The notes: generated from the letters alone by a model not told the origin. Counted from the first letter of the stretch, positions 52,285-62,380 are shown. The stretch is 64,000 nt of DNA from Dinoroseobacter shibae DFL 12 = DSM 16493 (GCF_000018145.1 NC_009952.1:744001-808000); one strand, 5' to 3'. A program made the numbers and translations.

Positions 52285-54666
52285 TCAGCCCCGGGGCATC
52301 TCCAGGGTGATGTTGCGCCCGCCCTTGGTGTATTGGACCGACGCTTCGCCGATCGCGGCGACACGGCCGCCATCCACCCGGTCGCCGACCTCCACCTTGA
52401 CGTAGCGGCCCGAGGCGAGCCGGATCAGCGCGCGTCGGCTGTTCGGCGTGCCATAGACCCCGATCAGGTTGATCCGGTTCAGCGGTAAGGCGTTTTCCAG
52501 TGTCGCCTGACGCGCCACCGAAGCGGTGGTGGGGATGCTCGGTGCGGTGTCGCGGACTTCCGGTGCCGGTGCCGGTGGCGCGACCGCGGCGAGGGAGGCC
52601 GAGGGGGCGCTGCCCCGGGATCCCGAGGGCGCCTCGGCCCTTGCCTGGGTGCGCGCGGCGCGCAGGCTTGCCACCCTTGCCGCGAAATCCGACGGGCGCG
52701 CATCGGGAACCAGCGAGGAGGCCATGCCGCTCGCCTCGGCCTCCGCTGCGTCGGGTGTCTCGGCCAGGTCCTGGATCGAAGCGGGCCGGGCCGGGGGCGC
52801 GACCGAGGCCAGCTCCGCCCGGCTGCGCCCATCCAGCACCGCGCGCTCCCTGAGTTCGGTGGCGTTTTCGGGGCGCGGCGGCGGGCGCAGCCCTGACAGG
52901 GTCTCGCGCAAGATATCCGCATCGGTGGTGGCCGGGGTTATGCCCGGGCGCGGATCGGGCCGGACCTCCGGGTCGCTGAAGACCAGCACCCCGTCCGGTG
53001 TCAGGGCCCCATCGGGCGTCGGCGGAACGAGCCCGTCCGCGTCCAGCTCGAAGAACTGCCCCGGCGCGATGGGCGGTCGCGGCGTGACCGGGCGCAGATC
53101 CCGGTCGTCGCGATAGGCAGGCAGGGCAAGCGCGTCCTCGATCGCGATATCGCTGTCGAGGGCGGCCACGTAGAGATCCTCGATCCCCGGGGGCGTCAGG
53201 GGCAGAAGCGGATCCGGGCTGCGCTGCCAGATGCCCGTGGCGGCATAGCGGGTCTCGGTCTCGATCAGACCGGGGTTTTGCGGGTCGGCCGCATCCGAAG
53301 GTGGTGGCGCGTCATCCACCGGCAGTGCATCGATATCCGGCAAGCCCGGCGCGTCGGGCAGCGATGCCATATCCTGTGTCGGGGCATCTGCCACGTTGGC
53401 CTCGTCGCCCTCGGCCACCTCTTCCGGTGTCGGCAGGCTGGCAAACGGGCTGCTCGGCGTGGCCGGAGCGAGGGCTTCGGGCCCGGTGGTCATGGCGACC
53501 ACCGGCGGGGTTGCGGCATCTGGCGCCGCCTCTGCGACCGCGTCGCCGCTGTCCTCATCGGCGACCGGCGGTCCCTCTTCGGCGGTTTGGCGCGGCGCCT
53601 GCTCGGGCGTGGGTGCTGCGACCGCCTCCGGTGTGGTCTCTTCTGCGGGCGGCGGCCTGGTCTCGGCTGCCTCGTCACCGCCGGTCAGTGCCGCGAACAC
53701 GCCCACCAGGACCATAACCACCAGCAGCGCCACGGTCAGCAGCAGACCGACAGGGCGCGTTTTGGGCGCCGCGGGCGGGGGGGGTGCGGGCGGCGTTTCC
53801 AGCTTGGACCGCACCTCCGCCGACAGGTTGATCCGGGGCGCCATCGGGTCCTGCGGTGCCTCCGGGGACGGGGCACTCGGGACGGCCGCGCCATCGCGGG
53901 TGCGGGCACTGGCAAAACTCGGCTTCGGCGCGTCTTCGGCGGCCGGTTCGGTGCCCTCCACGGCCGCCTGCGCGGCCTTGTCGGGGGCCTTCGCCGCCCC
54001 GGTCTTGCCCGCCGCAGGGTCCGCGGCCTCTGCCTGTGCCGCAGGCGGTTTCGGCTTCGGTACCGGCGCAGGTTCCGATGCCGGGCCCGGGGCGTCGGCG
54101 CCCTGCGCCTCTCCCAGCAGCACCACGGGTGCCATGTCCCGCTCCAGCATCTCGCCCGGACCCAGAAGGTGCTCGGCCGCCTTCGTGGTGCCGAACATCA
54201 CCTCGCCTGAAAACGCCCCCTTGGGCGGTACGGCAGCAAAACAGACTGGCGCCAGGCGATGCTCCACCGCGAAAGCCTCCGCCTCGGCCAGGGTCTCGCG
54301 CGCCACGACCGCGACCTGCGCTTCGCTGCCGCTGACCACGTAGTCATAGCACAGCTCGTCCAGTGCATAGGGCGTCCGCCCATCCAGACTGTCGCGGATC
54401 GCCCCGTCATAATCGGGGCTGGTGACACCCTCGACCGAGACCGTATGATAGAGAACTTCGCTGTTCGGCAGGACCAGTTTCGTGCGCAACGGGGCCAGGT
54501 TGCGCGCCTTGGCGATCTCCACCGCCTGCACCCGCAACTCGGCCAGCGCCCCCGCCACGTCCGGCGCATCGAGCGAGACCTCGCCGATGCGTAGCCAGCC
54601 CTCGCTGGTACGGTGGCTCAGGGTCAGCCCGTCATGGGACAAAAGGAGCGCGAAACCTGGTTTCAT
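52285..54666 (-). CDS. Large fusion-like protein: PilM/GspL-like N-term, TM, PilP-like C-term
   Basis: The 793-residue protein starts MKPGFALLLSHDGLTLSHRTSEGWLRIGEV. Its first about 170 residues resemble the actin-like fold of PilM/GspL (SPDYDGAIRDSLDGRTPYALDELCYDY). A Pro/Ala/Lys-rich linker leads to one transmembrane helix (about 302-322, VGLLLTVALLVVMVLVGVFAAL). A long periplasmic Pro/Asp/Glu-rich segment follows. The last 70 residues (about 725-793, LNRINLIGVYGTPNSRRALIRLASGRYVKVEVGDRVDGGRVAAIG) look like the PilP/GspC-type beta-domain. So inner-membrane pilus or secretion platform parts seem to be joined. Pilus genes are not beside it. Databases sometimes call such genes translation initiation factor 2, which the sequence does not support. 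Confidence 0.6.
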   Translation of the reverse strand: MKPGFALLLSHDGLTLSHRTSEGWLRIGEVSLDAPDVAGALAELRVQAVEIAKARNLAPLRTKLVLPNSEVLYHTVSVEGVTSPDYDGAIRDSLDGRTPYALDELCYDYVVSGSEAQVAVVARETLAEAEAFAVEHRLAPVCFAAVPPKGAFSGEVMFGTTKAAEHLLGPGEMLERDMAPVVLLGEAQGADAPGPASEPAPVPKPKPPAAQAEAADPAAGKTGAAKAPDKAAQAAVEGTEPAAEDAPKPSFASARTRDGAAVPSAPSPEAPQDPMAPRINLSAEVRSKLETPPAPPPPAAPKTRPVGLLLTVALLVVMVLVGVFAALTGGDEAAETRPPPAEETTPEAVAAPTPEQAPRQTAEEGPPVADEDSGDAVAEAAPDAATPPVVAMTTGPEALAPATPSSPFASLPTPEEVAEGDEANVADAPTQDMASLPDAPGLPDIDALPVDDAPPPSDAADPQNPGLIETETRYAATGIWQRSPDPLLPLTPPGIEDLYVAALDSDIAIEDALALPAYRDDRDLRPVTPRPPIAPGQFFELDADGLVPPTPDGALTPDGVLVFSDPEVRPDPRPGITPATTDADILRETLSGLRPPPRPENATELRERAVLDGRSRAELASVAPPARPASIQDLAETPDAAEAEASGMASSLVPDARPSDFAARVASLRAARTQARAEAPSGSRGSAPSASLAAVAPPAPAPEVRDTAPSIPTTASVARQATLENALPLNRINLIGVYGTPNSRRALIRLASGRYVKVEVGDRVDGGRVAAIGEASVQYTKGGRNITLEMPRG

Positions 54667-54788
54667 CGGTGGATATGCGGGCCTTGCAATGGCCCCCTCC
54701 CATCGGCACGTTGTACCCTGTTTCCCTCCGCAGGAAAAGGCCGCAACCCGGCCTGTGTTCCGCGGAATCCCCGATCCCAGGAGGCCTC

Positions 54789-55526
54789 ATGACCCAGCCC
54801 GCCCGCAACTGCCGTGCCCCGCTCTCTCGTCTTGTGCTGATGCTTGTTCTGCTGGCCGGTCTCGGTCTGTCCCCGACCGCCCGCGCCGAGGAGGCCGGGC
54901 CGGGCCTGCTCAGCGTGACCGGAGAGGCCAGCGTGCCCGCAATCCCCGACATGGCCACCCTGCGCCTTGCGGTGGTGACCGAGGCCCGCACCGGCGCGCA
55001 GGCGCTTGCCGAGAATACCGAACGCATGCAGGCGGTTCTGGCAGAACTGCGCGGCTTCGACATCGCGGAGCGGGATCTGCAGACCTCGGACCTGACGCTG
55101 AATCCGGTCTATGAGCAGGGGACGGAGCTACGCAATCTGCCGCGCCGGATCGTCGCCTTCCGGGCCCAGAACGCGCTGACCGTACGGGTGCGCGACCTCG
55201 AACGGCTGGGCGAGATCCTCGATGCCAGCGTGCGCGACGGCGCCAACAGTTTCGGCGGGCTGAGCTTCGGCGTGCAGGCACCCGGCCCGCTGGAGGTCGA
55301 AGCCCGCGAACGGGCGATGCAGGACGCGCTCGCCCGCGCGCGCACTCTGGCCGAGGCCGCCGGCGTGGCCCTCGGTCCGATCCGGTCGATCACCGAACAG
55401 GGCGGCATGCGCGGCCCGATGATGATGCGCTCCGAGATGGCCATGGCCGACAGCGCCGTGCCCGTCGCCGCCGGCGAGGTCAGTGTCCGCGCTGCGGTGT
55501 CCCTGGTGATCGAACTCGTCCAATAG
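54789..55526 (+). CDS. SIMPL (DUF541) domain exported protein
   Basis: The 245-residue protein has a signal peptide (LVLMLVLLAGLGLSPTARA) and a SIMPL domain from LLSVTGEASVPAIPDMATLRLAVVTEA through VRVRDLERLGEILDASVRDGANSFGGLSFGV. The C-terminal part has ARERAMQDALARARTLAEAAGVALG. SIMPL proteins are periplasmic or outer-membrane stress proteins, function unclear. ATG 54789 with GGAGG before it. It is divergent from the 52285 gene. Confidence 0.86.
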   Translation: MTQPARNCRAPLSRLVLMLVLLAGLGLSPTARAEEAGPGLLSVTGEASVPAIPDMATLRLAVVTEARTGAQALAENTERMQAVLAELRGFDIAERDLQTSDLTLNPVYEQGTELRNLPRRIVAFRAQNALTVRVRDLERLGEILDASVRDGANSFGGLSFGVQAPGPLEVEARERAMQDALARARTLAEAAGVALGPIRSITEQGGMRGPMMMRSEMAMADSAVPVAAGEVSVRAAVSLVIELVQ

Positions 55527-55584
55527 GCCGCGCCGGGAGTGTCCGGTCGGGCAGGGGCGCCGCCCATCGGGGGCGGCGCGCCGG

Positions 55585-55959
55585 TCAGCCCACGACGTTG
55601 TAGCCGCGCCCGCGCATGCAGTTCTTGATGATCGTCTCGCGATCGGCGTTCTTGCGCAGCGCGTCCGAGGCGAGCCCGACAACCGCCCCGGCCGCAGCGG
55701 CCTCGGCGAGGTTGTCACTGTTGTCGTTGATGATCACGCTGCCGACGGCCGCCGCGCCTGCGGTGGTTGCGGCGGTGGTCGCGGTGTTGCCGTCGAACTG
55801 GTCCTGGGAGGCAGCGAGGCCCTGGCACTGCTGGAGGTCCACGTTGAAACTCGGCCCCACGGGACCGTCGATCACGGGCACGTAGTTGGAGCCGGAGTTG
55901 CCGCAAGCCATCAGCAGGGCCGCCGTGGCGGCCATGGCCGCGATAGATGTCGTCTTCAT
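55585..55959 (-). CDS. Glycine-zipper-like lipoprotein
   Basis: The 124-residue protein has a lipoprotein signal (IAAMAATAALLMAC, Cys at 19). The mature part is short and includes AATTAGAAAVGSVII and LAEAAAAGAVVGLASDALRK, the Gly/Ala spaced pattern of glycine-zipper outer-membrane proteins, and ends with NCMRGRGYNVVG. GGAGGAGACACG precedes the ATG. Likely outer-membrane anchored. Function unknown. Confidence 0.75.
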   Translation of the reverse strand: MKTTSIAAMAATAALLMACGNSGSNYVPVIDGPVGPSFNVDLQQCQGLAASQDQFDGNTATTAATTAGAAAVGSVIINDNSDNLAEAAAAGAVVGLASDALRKNADRETIIKNCMRGRGYNVVG

Positions 55960-56126
55960 CGTGTCTCCTCCCCCGGCGGACGGCGTGCCGCGCCGGGCTT
56001 TCGCGCATATGGTTGGTTGCAGGATCACTGTTGCGCCGGATCCTGAAGCCGTCAAGCAGCACGCGGGCGCCCCGCGCAGGGCCGACATGAAAAGGCCCCG
56101 CGTCTGCAGGGCCTTCGGGTCTGGGT

Positions 56127-57422
56127 TTATGCGGTTGCCTTGGACAGGGCCTGATCGAGATCGGCGATCAGGTCATCCGCATCCTCGATCCCGATGGACA
56201 GGCGCACGACGTTGGGCGCGGCGCCGGCGGCCTCCTGCTGCTCCGGTGTGAGCTGCCGGTGGGTGGTCGAGGCCGAGTGGATGATCAGCGACCGCGTGTC
56301 CCCGAGGTTGGCCACGTGGCTGAAGATCTCGAGACTGTCGACCAGCTTGATGCAGGCCTCGTAGCCGCCCTTGACCGCGAAGGTGAAGAGCGCCCCCGCG
56401 CCCCGCGGGCAGACGGTCTTGACCCGCTCGAAATAGGGCGAGGATGGGAGCCCGGCATAGGTGACGAACTCCACCCGGTCGTCGGCCTCCAGCCATTTCG
56501 CGATCTTCTCGGCATTCTCTACATGGCGCGCCATGCGCAGGGACAGCGTCTCGATCCCCATCAGGGTGTAATGCGCGCCTTGCGGGTTCATGGTCATGCC
56601 CAGGTCCCGCAACCCCACGGCGATCCCGTGGAAGGTGAAGGCGAGCGGCCCGAAGGTTTCGGCGAACCTGAGCCCGTGATAGGCGGGCTCGGGCTCGGAC
56701 AGGGACGGGAACTTGCCCGACGCGGCCCAGTCGAACTTGCCCGAATCCACCACGCAGCCGCCGGTGACCGTGCCGTTGCCGGTCAGGTATTTGGTGGTGG
56801 AATGCACCACCAGGGTGGCACCATGCTCGATCGGGCGGCACAGATAGGGGGTGGCCGTGGTGTTGTCGATGATCAACGGGATGCCGGCGGCATCGGCGAT
56901 GTCGGCAATCGCGCGCACATCCATGATATAGCCGCCCGGGTTGGCGATCGCCTCGCCGAACACCGCGCGGGTGTCGTCGTCAATCGCCGCCCTGACCGCA
57001 TCGAGATCGTCGAAATCCACGAATTTCGCGGACCAGCCGAAGCGCTTGATCGTCTGGCCGAACTGCGTGACCGTCCCGCCATAGAGCCGGGTCGAGACCA
57101 CGATGTTGCACCCCGGCTGCATCAGCGGAAAGAGCGCCATGATCTGTGCCGCGTGGCCCGAAGAGCAGCAGACCGCGCCGACACCGCCCTCCAGCGTCGC
57201 GATGCGTTCCTGCAGCACCGCAACCGTGGGGTTGGTCAGCCGCGAATAGATGTAGCCGACTTCCTGCAGGTTGAAGAGGGCCGCCGCATGGTCCGCGTCG
57301 CGGAACACGTAGCCCGTGGTCTGGTAGATCGGCGTCTGGCGCGCGCCGGTGGCCGGATCGGGCCGGGCGCCCGCATGGATCTGCAGCGTGTCGAAGCCGT
57401 AGCTGGGGGTATCGTCGGACAT
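56127..57422 (-). CDS. metY: O-acetylhomoserine aminocarboxypropyltransferase (MetY)
   Basis: The 431-residue fold-type I PLP enzyme makes homocysteine from O-acetylhomoserine and sulfide, and may accept O-acetylserine. It starts [66 protein letters not shown], and [18 protein letters not shown] (PLP Lys) are the key motifs. [19 protein letters not shown] supports MetY over cystathionine gamma-synthase. It is divergent to hisB. Confidence 0.93.
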   Translation of the reverse strand: MSDDTPSYGFDTLQIHAGARPDPATGARQTPIYQTTGYVFRDADHAAALFNLQEVGYIYSRLTNPTVAVLQERIATLEGGVGAVCCSSGHAAQIMALFPLMQPGCNIVVSTRLYGGTVTQFGQTIKRFGWSAKFVDFDDLDAVRAAIDDDTRAVFGEAIANPGGYIMDVRAIADIADAAGIPLIIDNTTATPYLCRPIEHGATLVVHSTTKYLTGNGTVTGGCVVDSGKFDWAASGKFPSLSEPEPAYHGLRFAETFGPLAFTFHGIAVGLRDLGMTMNPQGAHYTLMGIETLSLRMARHVENAEKIAKWLEADDRVEFVTYAGLPSSPYFERVKTVCPRGAGALFTFAVKGGYEACIKLVDSLEIFSHVANLGDTRSLIIHSASTTHRQLTPEQQEAAGAAPNVVRLSIGIEDADDLIADLDQALSKATA

Positions 57423-57567
57423 GGGTCTCTCCCTCGAAGTCGATTTTGCGCGGACCATGCAGGGTTTCGCGCGGCAGGGCAATGGTCGGCGGCGGTGGCG
57501 GCATCGCCCGGGCTTGGCAAGGCCCGGAGCGCGTGCCAAAAGGCGGCGACAGCCCGAGGATCTGCCC

Positions 57568-58155
57568 ATGCGCCGCGCCACCATCACCCGCAAGACCGCC
57601 GAAACCGACATCTCGGTCGAAATCGATCTCGATGGGACCGGGGTCTATGACAACCGCACCGGGGTCGGGTTTTTCGACCACATGCTGGACCAGCTCAGCC
57701 GCCACGCGCTGATCGACATGACCGTGCGCTGCGACGGGGATCTGCATATCGACGACCACCACACGGTGGAGGATGTGGGTATCGCCCTGGGTCAGGCCCT
57801 GGCCGAGGCGGTCGGCGACAAGCGCGGGATCGTGCGCTACGGGTCCTGCCTGCTGCCGATGGACGACGCGCTGGTGCGCGCCGCGCTCGACATCTCTGGA
57901 CGGCCTTATCTGGTGTGGGATGTGGCCCTCCCCACCGCCAAGATCGGCACCTTCGATACCGAGCTGGTGCGCGAGTTCTTCCAGGCGCTCGCGACCCATG
58001 GCGGGCTGACCCTGCACGTCACCAGGCTGGCCGGGATCAACAGCCACCACATCGCCGAAGCCGCGTTCAAATCCGTGGCCCGCGCCCTGCGCGCAGCACT
58101 TGAGACCGACCCGCGCAAGGCCAATGCCATCCCCTCCACCAAGGGGTCGCTCTGA
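57568..58155 (+). CDS. hisB: Imidazoleglycerol-phosphate dehydratase
   Basis: This 195-residue enzyme catalyses the sixth step of histidine synthesis. The two Mn-binding motifs are present: [20 protein letters not shown] and [39 protein letters not shown] is the N-terminal conserved block. It is the monofunctional form. hisH starts one base after its stop. Confidence 0.96.
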   Translation: MRRATITRKTAETDISVEIDLDGTGVYDNRTGVGFFDHMLDQLSRHALIDMTVRCDGDLHIDDHHTVEDVGIALGQALAEAVGDKRGIVRYGSCLLPMDDALVRAALDISGRPYLVWDVALPTAKIGTFDTELVREFFQALATHGGLTLHVTRLAGINSHHIAEAAFKSVARALRAALETDPRKANAIPSTKGSL

Positions 58156-58156
58156 C

Positions 58157-58795
58157 GTGCTGACGGTACTGGTCGATTACGACAGCGGCAATCTGCACTC
58201 GGCGGAGAAAGCCTTCGAGCGGATGGCGCGGGAGGTGGATGGCGGCGAGATCTGCGTGACCTCCGACCCCGACCTTGTGGCGCGCGCCGACCGGATCGTG
58301 CTGCCCGGCGACGGGGCGTTCCCGGCCTGTCGCGCGGGGTTGGAGGGGTTCGCGGGGCTCTTCGAGGCGATCGAGGAGGCGGTGACCGCCCGTGCCCGCC
58401 CATTCCTCGGGATCTGCGTGGGCATGCAACTGATGGCCACCACGGGGCGCGAATACGAAGACACGCCCGGCTTTGGCTGGATCGATGGCGAGGTGGTGAA
58501 GATCACGCCGTCCGACCCGGCCCTCAAGGTGCCCCATATGGGCTGGAATGACCTGGTGATCGACCGCCCGCACCCGGTGCTGGAGGGGGTGGCCACGGGC
58601 GATCACGCCTATTTCGTCCACTCCTACCACATGCAGGTGACCGACCCCGCGACCCTTCTGGCCCATTGCGACTACGGCGGCCCGGTCACGGCCGTCGTCG
58701 GGCGCGACACCATGGTCGGCGCTCAATTCCACCCGGAGAAAAGCCAGGCTGCGGGCCTGCGCATGATCGCCAATTTCCTGACCTGGCGGCCCTGA
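58157..58795 (+). CDS. hisH: Imidazole glycerol phosphate synthase, glutaminase subunit
   Basis: The 212-residue class I glutamine amidotransferase gives ammonia to HisF. The catalytic triad is visible: Cys in FLGICVGMQLM, His and Glu in AQFHPEKSQAAGLRMIANFL. The start is GTG 58157, one base after the hisB stop, since LTVLVDYDSGNLHSAEKAF is the family N-terminus. The usual hisA and hisF are not next to it. Confidence 0.94.
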   Translation: MLTVLVDYDSGNLHSAEKAFERMAREVDGGEICVTSDPDLVARADRIVLPGDGAFPACRAGLEGFAGLFEAIEEAVTARARPFLGICVGMQLMATTGREYEDTPGFGWIDGEVVKITPSDPALKVPHMGWNDLVIDRPHPVLEGVATGDHAYFVHSYHMQVTDPATLLAHCDYGGPVTAVVGRDTMVGAQFHPEKSQAAGLRMIANFLTWRP

Positions 58796-58844
58796 GCGAA
58801 CACCGCAAGGGGGCGCTGCCCCCGTCGCTGACGCGACCCCCCCG

Positions 58845-58870
58845 GAGTATTTTGTCAAAGATGAAAAAGG
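58845..58870 (+). repeat. Dispersed 26-bp intergenic element, forward copy
   Basis: Carries GAGTATTTT-GTCAAAGATGAA. It pairs with an inverted copy at 58905-58930 sharing 22 of 26 bases. I recognise this as the type of element found repeatedly in Rhodobacterales intergenic regions. Confidence 0.65.
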
Positions 58871-58904
58871 CAGGGCGCCGTTAAGGTTAATGCGCCCAAC
58901 AGTG

Positions 58905-58930
58905 CCTGTTTCATCTTTGCCCAAATATTC
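58905..58930 (-). repeat. Dispersed 26-bp intergenic element, inverted copy
   Basis: On the minus strand it reads GAATATTTGGGCAAAGATGA and continues. It forms with the forward copy a head-to-head inverted pair separated by 34 bases, between hisH and argF, so it could fold into one large stem. Confidence 0.65.
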
Positions 58931-58985
58931 ACGACACCACGCTGCAACTGAAGATCGGCTCGGTTGAACGTGATCCGGTTTCCGT

Positions 58986-59912
58986 TCACACCCCGAGGCA
59001 CCAGCGCATGACCGCCTTCTGGGCGTGGAGCCGGTTCTCCGCCTCGTCGAAGATGACCGAGTGCGGGCCGTCCATCACCTCGGACGTCACCTCCTCGCCC
59101 CGGTGCGCCGGCAGGCAGTGCATGAACAGAGCATCGGGCTTGGCCTTCTCCATCAGCGCCCGGTCCACCTGGTAGGGGCGCAGCTGGTTGTGCCGCCGCT
59201 CCTTGGTGGTCTGGCTGTCATGCATCGACACCCAGGTATCCGCCACCACCAGGTCCGCGCCCTGCACGGCCACCGCCGGGTCGCGCTCGATCTCCACGGT
59301 CACGCCCTTGGCTCGCGCGCCCGCCACGAACTCCGCTTCCGGATCCAGGGTTGGCGGCCCGGTGAAGGTCATGTCGAACCCGAACTGCCCCGCCGCATGC
59401 AAAAACGAGGCGCAGACATTGTTCCCGTCCCCGCACCACACCACCTTTTTGCCCGCGATCGGGCCGCGGTGCTCTTCATAGGTCATCACGTCGGCCATGA
59501 TCTGGCACGGATGGGTGCGGTTGGTCAGCCCGTTGATCACCGGGACGCTGGCATGCTCGGCCATCTCCAGCAGGGTGGTCTCCTCGAAGGTCCGGATCAT
59601 GATCAGGTCCACATACCGGCTGAGCACCCGGGCCGTGTCCGCGATGGTCTCGCCGTGGCCCAGTTGCATGTCCGCCCCCGACAGCACCATGGTCTGCCCA
59701 CCCATCTGGCGCACGCCCAGATCGAAGGATACCCGCGTGCGGGTCGATGGCTTCTCGAAGATCAGCGCCACCATATGCCCGGCCAAGGGTTGGTCGTCAT
59801 CCGATGCGCCCTTGGGCCGCCCGGCGCGCGCGGTCTTCATCGCCCGGCCCCGGTCGAGCATCGCCCGCAGGTCGGCCGGATCCGTGGTGTGAATGTCCAG
59901 AAAATGCGTCAT
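58986..59912 (-). CDS. argF: Ornithine carbamoyltransferase
   Basis: The 308-residue enzyme makes citrulline from ornithine and carbamoyl phosphate. The carbamoyl-phosphate site is [28 protein letters not shown] follows, and the ornithine site [11 protein letters not shown] is near the C-terminus. The start ATG 59912 (MTHFLDIH) overlaps the upstream acetyltransferase stop as ATGA. It ends the argD-GNAT-argF group. Confidence 0.96.
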   Translation of the reverse strand: MTHFLDIHTTDPADLRAMLDRGRAMKTARAGRPKGASDDDQPLAGHMVALIFEKPSTRTRVSFDLGVRQMGGQTMVLSGADMQLGHGETIADTARVLSRYVDLIMIRTFEETTLLEMAEHASVPVINGLTNRTHPCQIMADVMTYEEHRGPIAGKKVVWCGDGNNVCASFLHAAGQFGFDMTFTGPPTLDPEAEFVAGARAKGVTVEIERDPAVAVQGADLVVADTWVSMHDSQTTKERRHNQLRPYQVDRALMEKAKPDALFMHCLPAHRGEEVTSEVMDGPHSVIFDEAENRLHAQKAVMRWCLGV

Positions 59913-60442
59913 ATCAAGTCTTTCTCGTCCGCGGTCCGGCCGGGGTCCAACCCCTCGGGCCACATGTCCATTACAAGAACGGGCGCCCCGTCCTCGCACG
60001 CCTTCATGCCAAGGGGGCGAAACCCGGCCCTGGCAAAGGTTGCCACCGCCCGGTGGTTCTCCGGATCCGGATCCACCGCGAGCGCCGGTGTGCCCTGCGC
60101 GAAAAGCGCTGCCGCCCGTGCCTTCAGAAAGCCCGCGCCGTGGCCCGCACCCAGATAGGCGGGATCGCCCAGGAACATGTCCAGCGCCCGCGCCTCATCG
60201 GGAAGATGCCCGTAATGGGGCGCGCCATAGGTCCGGACGGGATAGTCCTGCACAAACCCGAAGGGCCGGTCGGCCCAGACGATCCGCATGTCGCAGGAAC
60301 CGGCCCCGAGATCCCCGTCGATCAGGGCGATCTCCGCCTCCGGCAGGCCCCACCAGCCCGCCATGTGCGGCTGGGCCAGCCAGCGCCGCAGCATCGGGTA
60401 ATCGTCACGGCTCACGGGCACGAAGCGATATTCATGCGGCAT
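59909..60442 (-). CDS. GNAT acetyltransferase between argD and argF
   Basis: The 177-residue GNAT protein starts [29 protein letters not shown], the pattern of the AAC(6')/IucB-like group. The acetyl-CoA loop region is [24 protein letters not shown]. It overlaps argD (11 bases) and argF (ATGA). Though the group name includes aminoglycoside acetylation, the position suggests some link to arginine metabolism. Substrate is unknown. Confidence 0.8.
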   Translation of the reverse strand: MPHEYRFVPVSRDDYPMLRRWLAQPHMAGWWGLPEAEIALIDGDLGAGSCDMRIVWADRPFGFVQDYPVRTYGAPHYGHLPDEARALDMFLGDPAYLGAGHGAGFLKARAAALFAQGTPALAVDPDPENHRAVATFARAGFRPLGMKACEDGAPVLVMDMWPEGLDPGRTADEKDLI

Positions 60443-61613
60443 CGGCCTGCACCAAAGCCGCCGCCTTGCGCAGCCGCGCCAGCGCCTCGCGGATCTCCGC
60501 GTCCGTGATCGTCAGCGGCGGCAGCAACCGCACCACGTTCTCCGCCGCGGGCACCACCAGCACCTCCGCGCCGTAGCCCGCCTGAACCACGTCCGTATTC
60601 GGCGCCCGGCACACCAGCCCGAGCATCAGCCCCGCGCCGCGCACCTCCGCGAACACGCCCGGAAACTCCGCCACGAGCCCCTCCAGCGCCTGCCGCATCA
60701 GCCCCGCCTTGCGCCGCACCTCTTCCAGAAAGCCGTCGGCGCACACCGTCTCCAGCACCGCGCAGCCCACCGCACAGCCCAGTGGGTTGCCGCCATAGGT
60801 CGACCCGTGGGTCCCCGCCGTCATGCCCGAGGCCGCATCGGCCGTCGCCAGAACCGCGCCCAGCGGGAAGCCCCCGCCGATCCCCTTGGCCACCATCATG
60901 ATATCCGGGCTCACCCCGGCCCATTCATGGGCAAAAAGCCGCCCCGTCCGGCCCACGCCGCATTGCACCTCGTCGAGGATCATCAGGATGCCATGCTGGT
61001 CGCACAGGTCGCGCAGCCCCTTGAGGCACGCATCGGGCAGGGCCCGGATGCCGCCCTCGCCCTGCACCGGCTCCACCATGATCGCCGCGGTGCGGTCGTT
61101 CACCGCGCTCTGCAGCGCCTCGTGATTGCCGAAGGGCAGGTGCCGGAACCCGGGCAATAGCGGGCCGAACCCCTTGGTCATCTTCTCGGACCCCGCCGCG
61201 GCGATCCCCGCCGAGGACCGGCCGTGGAACGACCCCTCGAAGGTCAGGATCTCGACCCGCTCGGGCTGGCCCGCGTCATGGAAATGCTTGCGCACCATCT
61301 TCACGGCCAATTCGCAGCTCTCGGTCCCGGAATTGGTGAAGAACACCGTGTCGGCGAAGGTTTCCGCGACCAGCATCTCCGCGAGCTTCTGCTGCGCCGG
61401 GATCTGGTAGAGGTTCGAGACATGCCAGAGCGCCTGCGCCTGATCCGTGAGCGCCGCCACCAGCCGCGGGTGCGCATGGCCGAGCGCGTTCACCGCGATC
61501 CCGGCGCCGAGGTCGAGAAAGCGGCGCCCATCGGCCTCGATCAGCCAGGCGCCTTCGCCCTTCACGAAACTCAGGGGCGCGCGGTTATAGGTCGGCAGGA
61601 TCGCAGGGATCAT
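60432..61613 (-). CDS. argD: Acetylornithine aminotransferase
   Basis: This 393-residue class III PLP aminotransferase makes N-acetylornithine in arginine synthesis. Visible: FTNSGTESCELAVKMVRK, SFHGRSSAGIAAAGSEKM, LMILDEVQCGVGRTGRLFAHE and MMVAKGIGGGFPLGAV (PLP Lys), with the C-terminal LLPPLTITDAEI. The start ATG 61613 (MIPAILPTYNRAP) aligns with the family. First gene of the arg group. Its upstream region (61614-61879) has no gene. Confidence 0.94.
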   Translation of the reverse strand: MIPAILPTYNRAPLSFVKGEGAWLIEADGRRFLDLGAGIAVNALGHAHPRLVAALTDQAQALWHVSNLYQIPAQQKLAEMLVAETFADTVFFTNSGTESCELAVKMVRKHFHDAGQPERVEILTFEGSFHGRSSAGIAAAGSEKMTKGFGPLLPGFRHLPFGNHEALQSAVNDRTAAIMVEPVQGEGGIRALPDACLKGLRDLCDQHGILMILDEVQCGVGRTGRLFAHEWAGVSPDIMMVAKGIGGGFPLGAVLATADAASGMTAGTHGSTYGGNPLGCAVGCAVLETVCADGFLEEVRRKAGLMRQALEGLVAEFPGVFAEVRGAGLMLGLVCRAPNTDVVQAGYGAEVLVVPAAENVVRLLPPLTITDAEIREALARLRKAAALVQADAA

Positions 61614-61879
61614 CTTGAAAATCCTCTCGGAACGGAGAAGCCCCATAGGTGCCAAGGGCGTGGGCCCGTGTCAATTTGGAAGCCATGTCAATCTGGAATG
61701 AGGGGGCCGGAAAAGGGGAGCCGGGCGCGAGATGGGCGGTTGGCCCGGGGCACCGGGGCGCGCGGATCACGCGCGGGGCAAGTCTCGTCGGAGCTGCAGC
61801 TCGAGGGTCATCGGCGGTATCCCGTGTGGTGCCCGGGCGAGGTAGCGCACCCGGGCCGCCGACGCAAGCTGTCCGGTGG

Positions 61880-62218
61880 TCAGCTCTTGCAGGGGTCGTG
61901 GCCCCAGTTCATCAGCGAATAGCGCCAGTCGGATGTCTCGATGCCGGTGTCCGGGCCGCCCTGGCTCAGATGGCGTTTGATATAGCCCACGACCGTGGCC
62001 ATGTGATCCCACTGATCGTCGCTCAGATCGGACTTGTCGGTGCGCTTGATCTCAACGATACGGCGGCCGGATGCGTGCCCGGTGGATTCGCCGTCCCTAC
62101 TGTCGCCGACGCTGTGGCTCTCGTCCGTTTCCAGCCAGTCGGACAGCTCTTTTGGCGCCATGTTGACCAGATCCCGCCATTCATCCCAGATCTGAGTGCG
62201 CGATTTCGAAGAGGACAT
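61880..62218 (-). CDS. DUF3140 family protein
   Basis: The 112-residue protein matches the DUF3140 pattern: IWDEWRDLVNMAPKELSDWLETDESHSVG, then STGHASGRRIVEIKRT, then MATVVGYIKRHLSQG and WRYSLMNWGHDP at the end. The family is often found beside DNA-binding or stress proteins and its function is not known. ATG 62218 with GAAGAGG-like site before it. Confidence 0.85.
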   Translation of the reverse strand: MSSSKSRTQIWDEWRDLVNMAPKELSDWLETDESHSVGDSRDGESTGHASGRRIVEIKRTDKSDLSDDQWDHMATVVGYIKRHLSQGGPDTGIETSDWRYSLMNWGHDPCKS

Positions 62219-62380
62219 GGGGCAAACTCCATTCTGATGTCCCATGCAAAACCAATCGGGCGTCCGTTGGGTTCCCTGCAGCGCCGCCATGCATTGACGA
62301 GGCGCGCGCGCAGCTCGATCTCCAAGCCCTCTGGTGCGCGCGTATTGTCCGAAGCTTCGGCAATGCCGCCGGGCGCCGCC

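Noticed and set aside
50367-52310. Plus-strand open frame of 647 codons
   Set aside because: Antisense shadow of the antiporter gene, rich in His/Gln/Arg.
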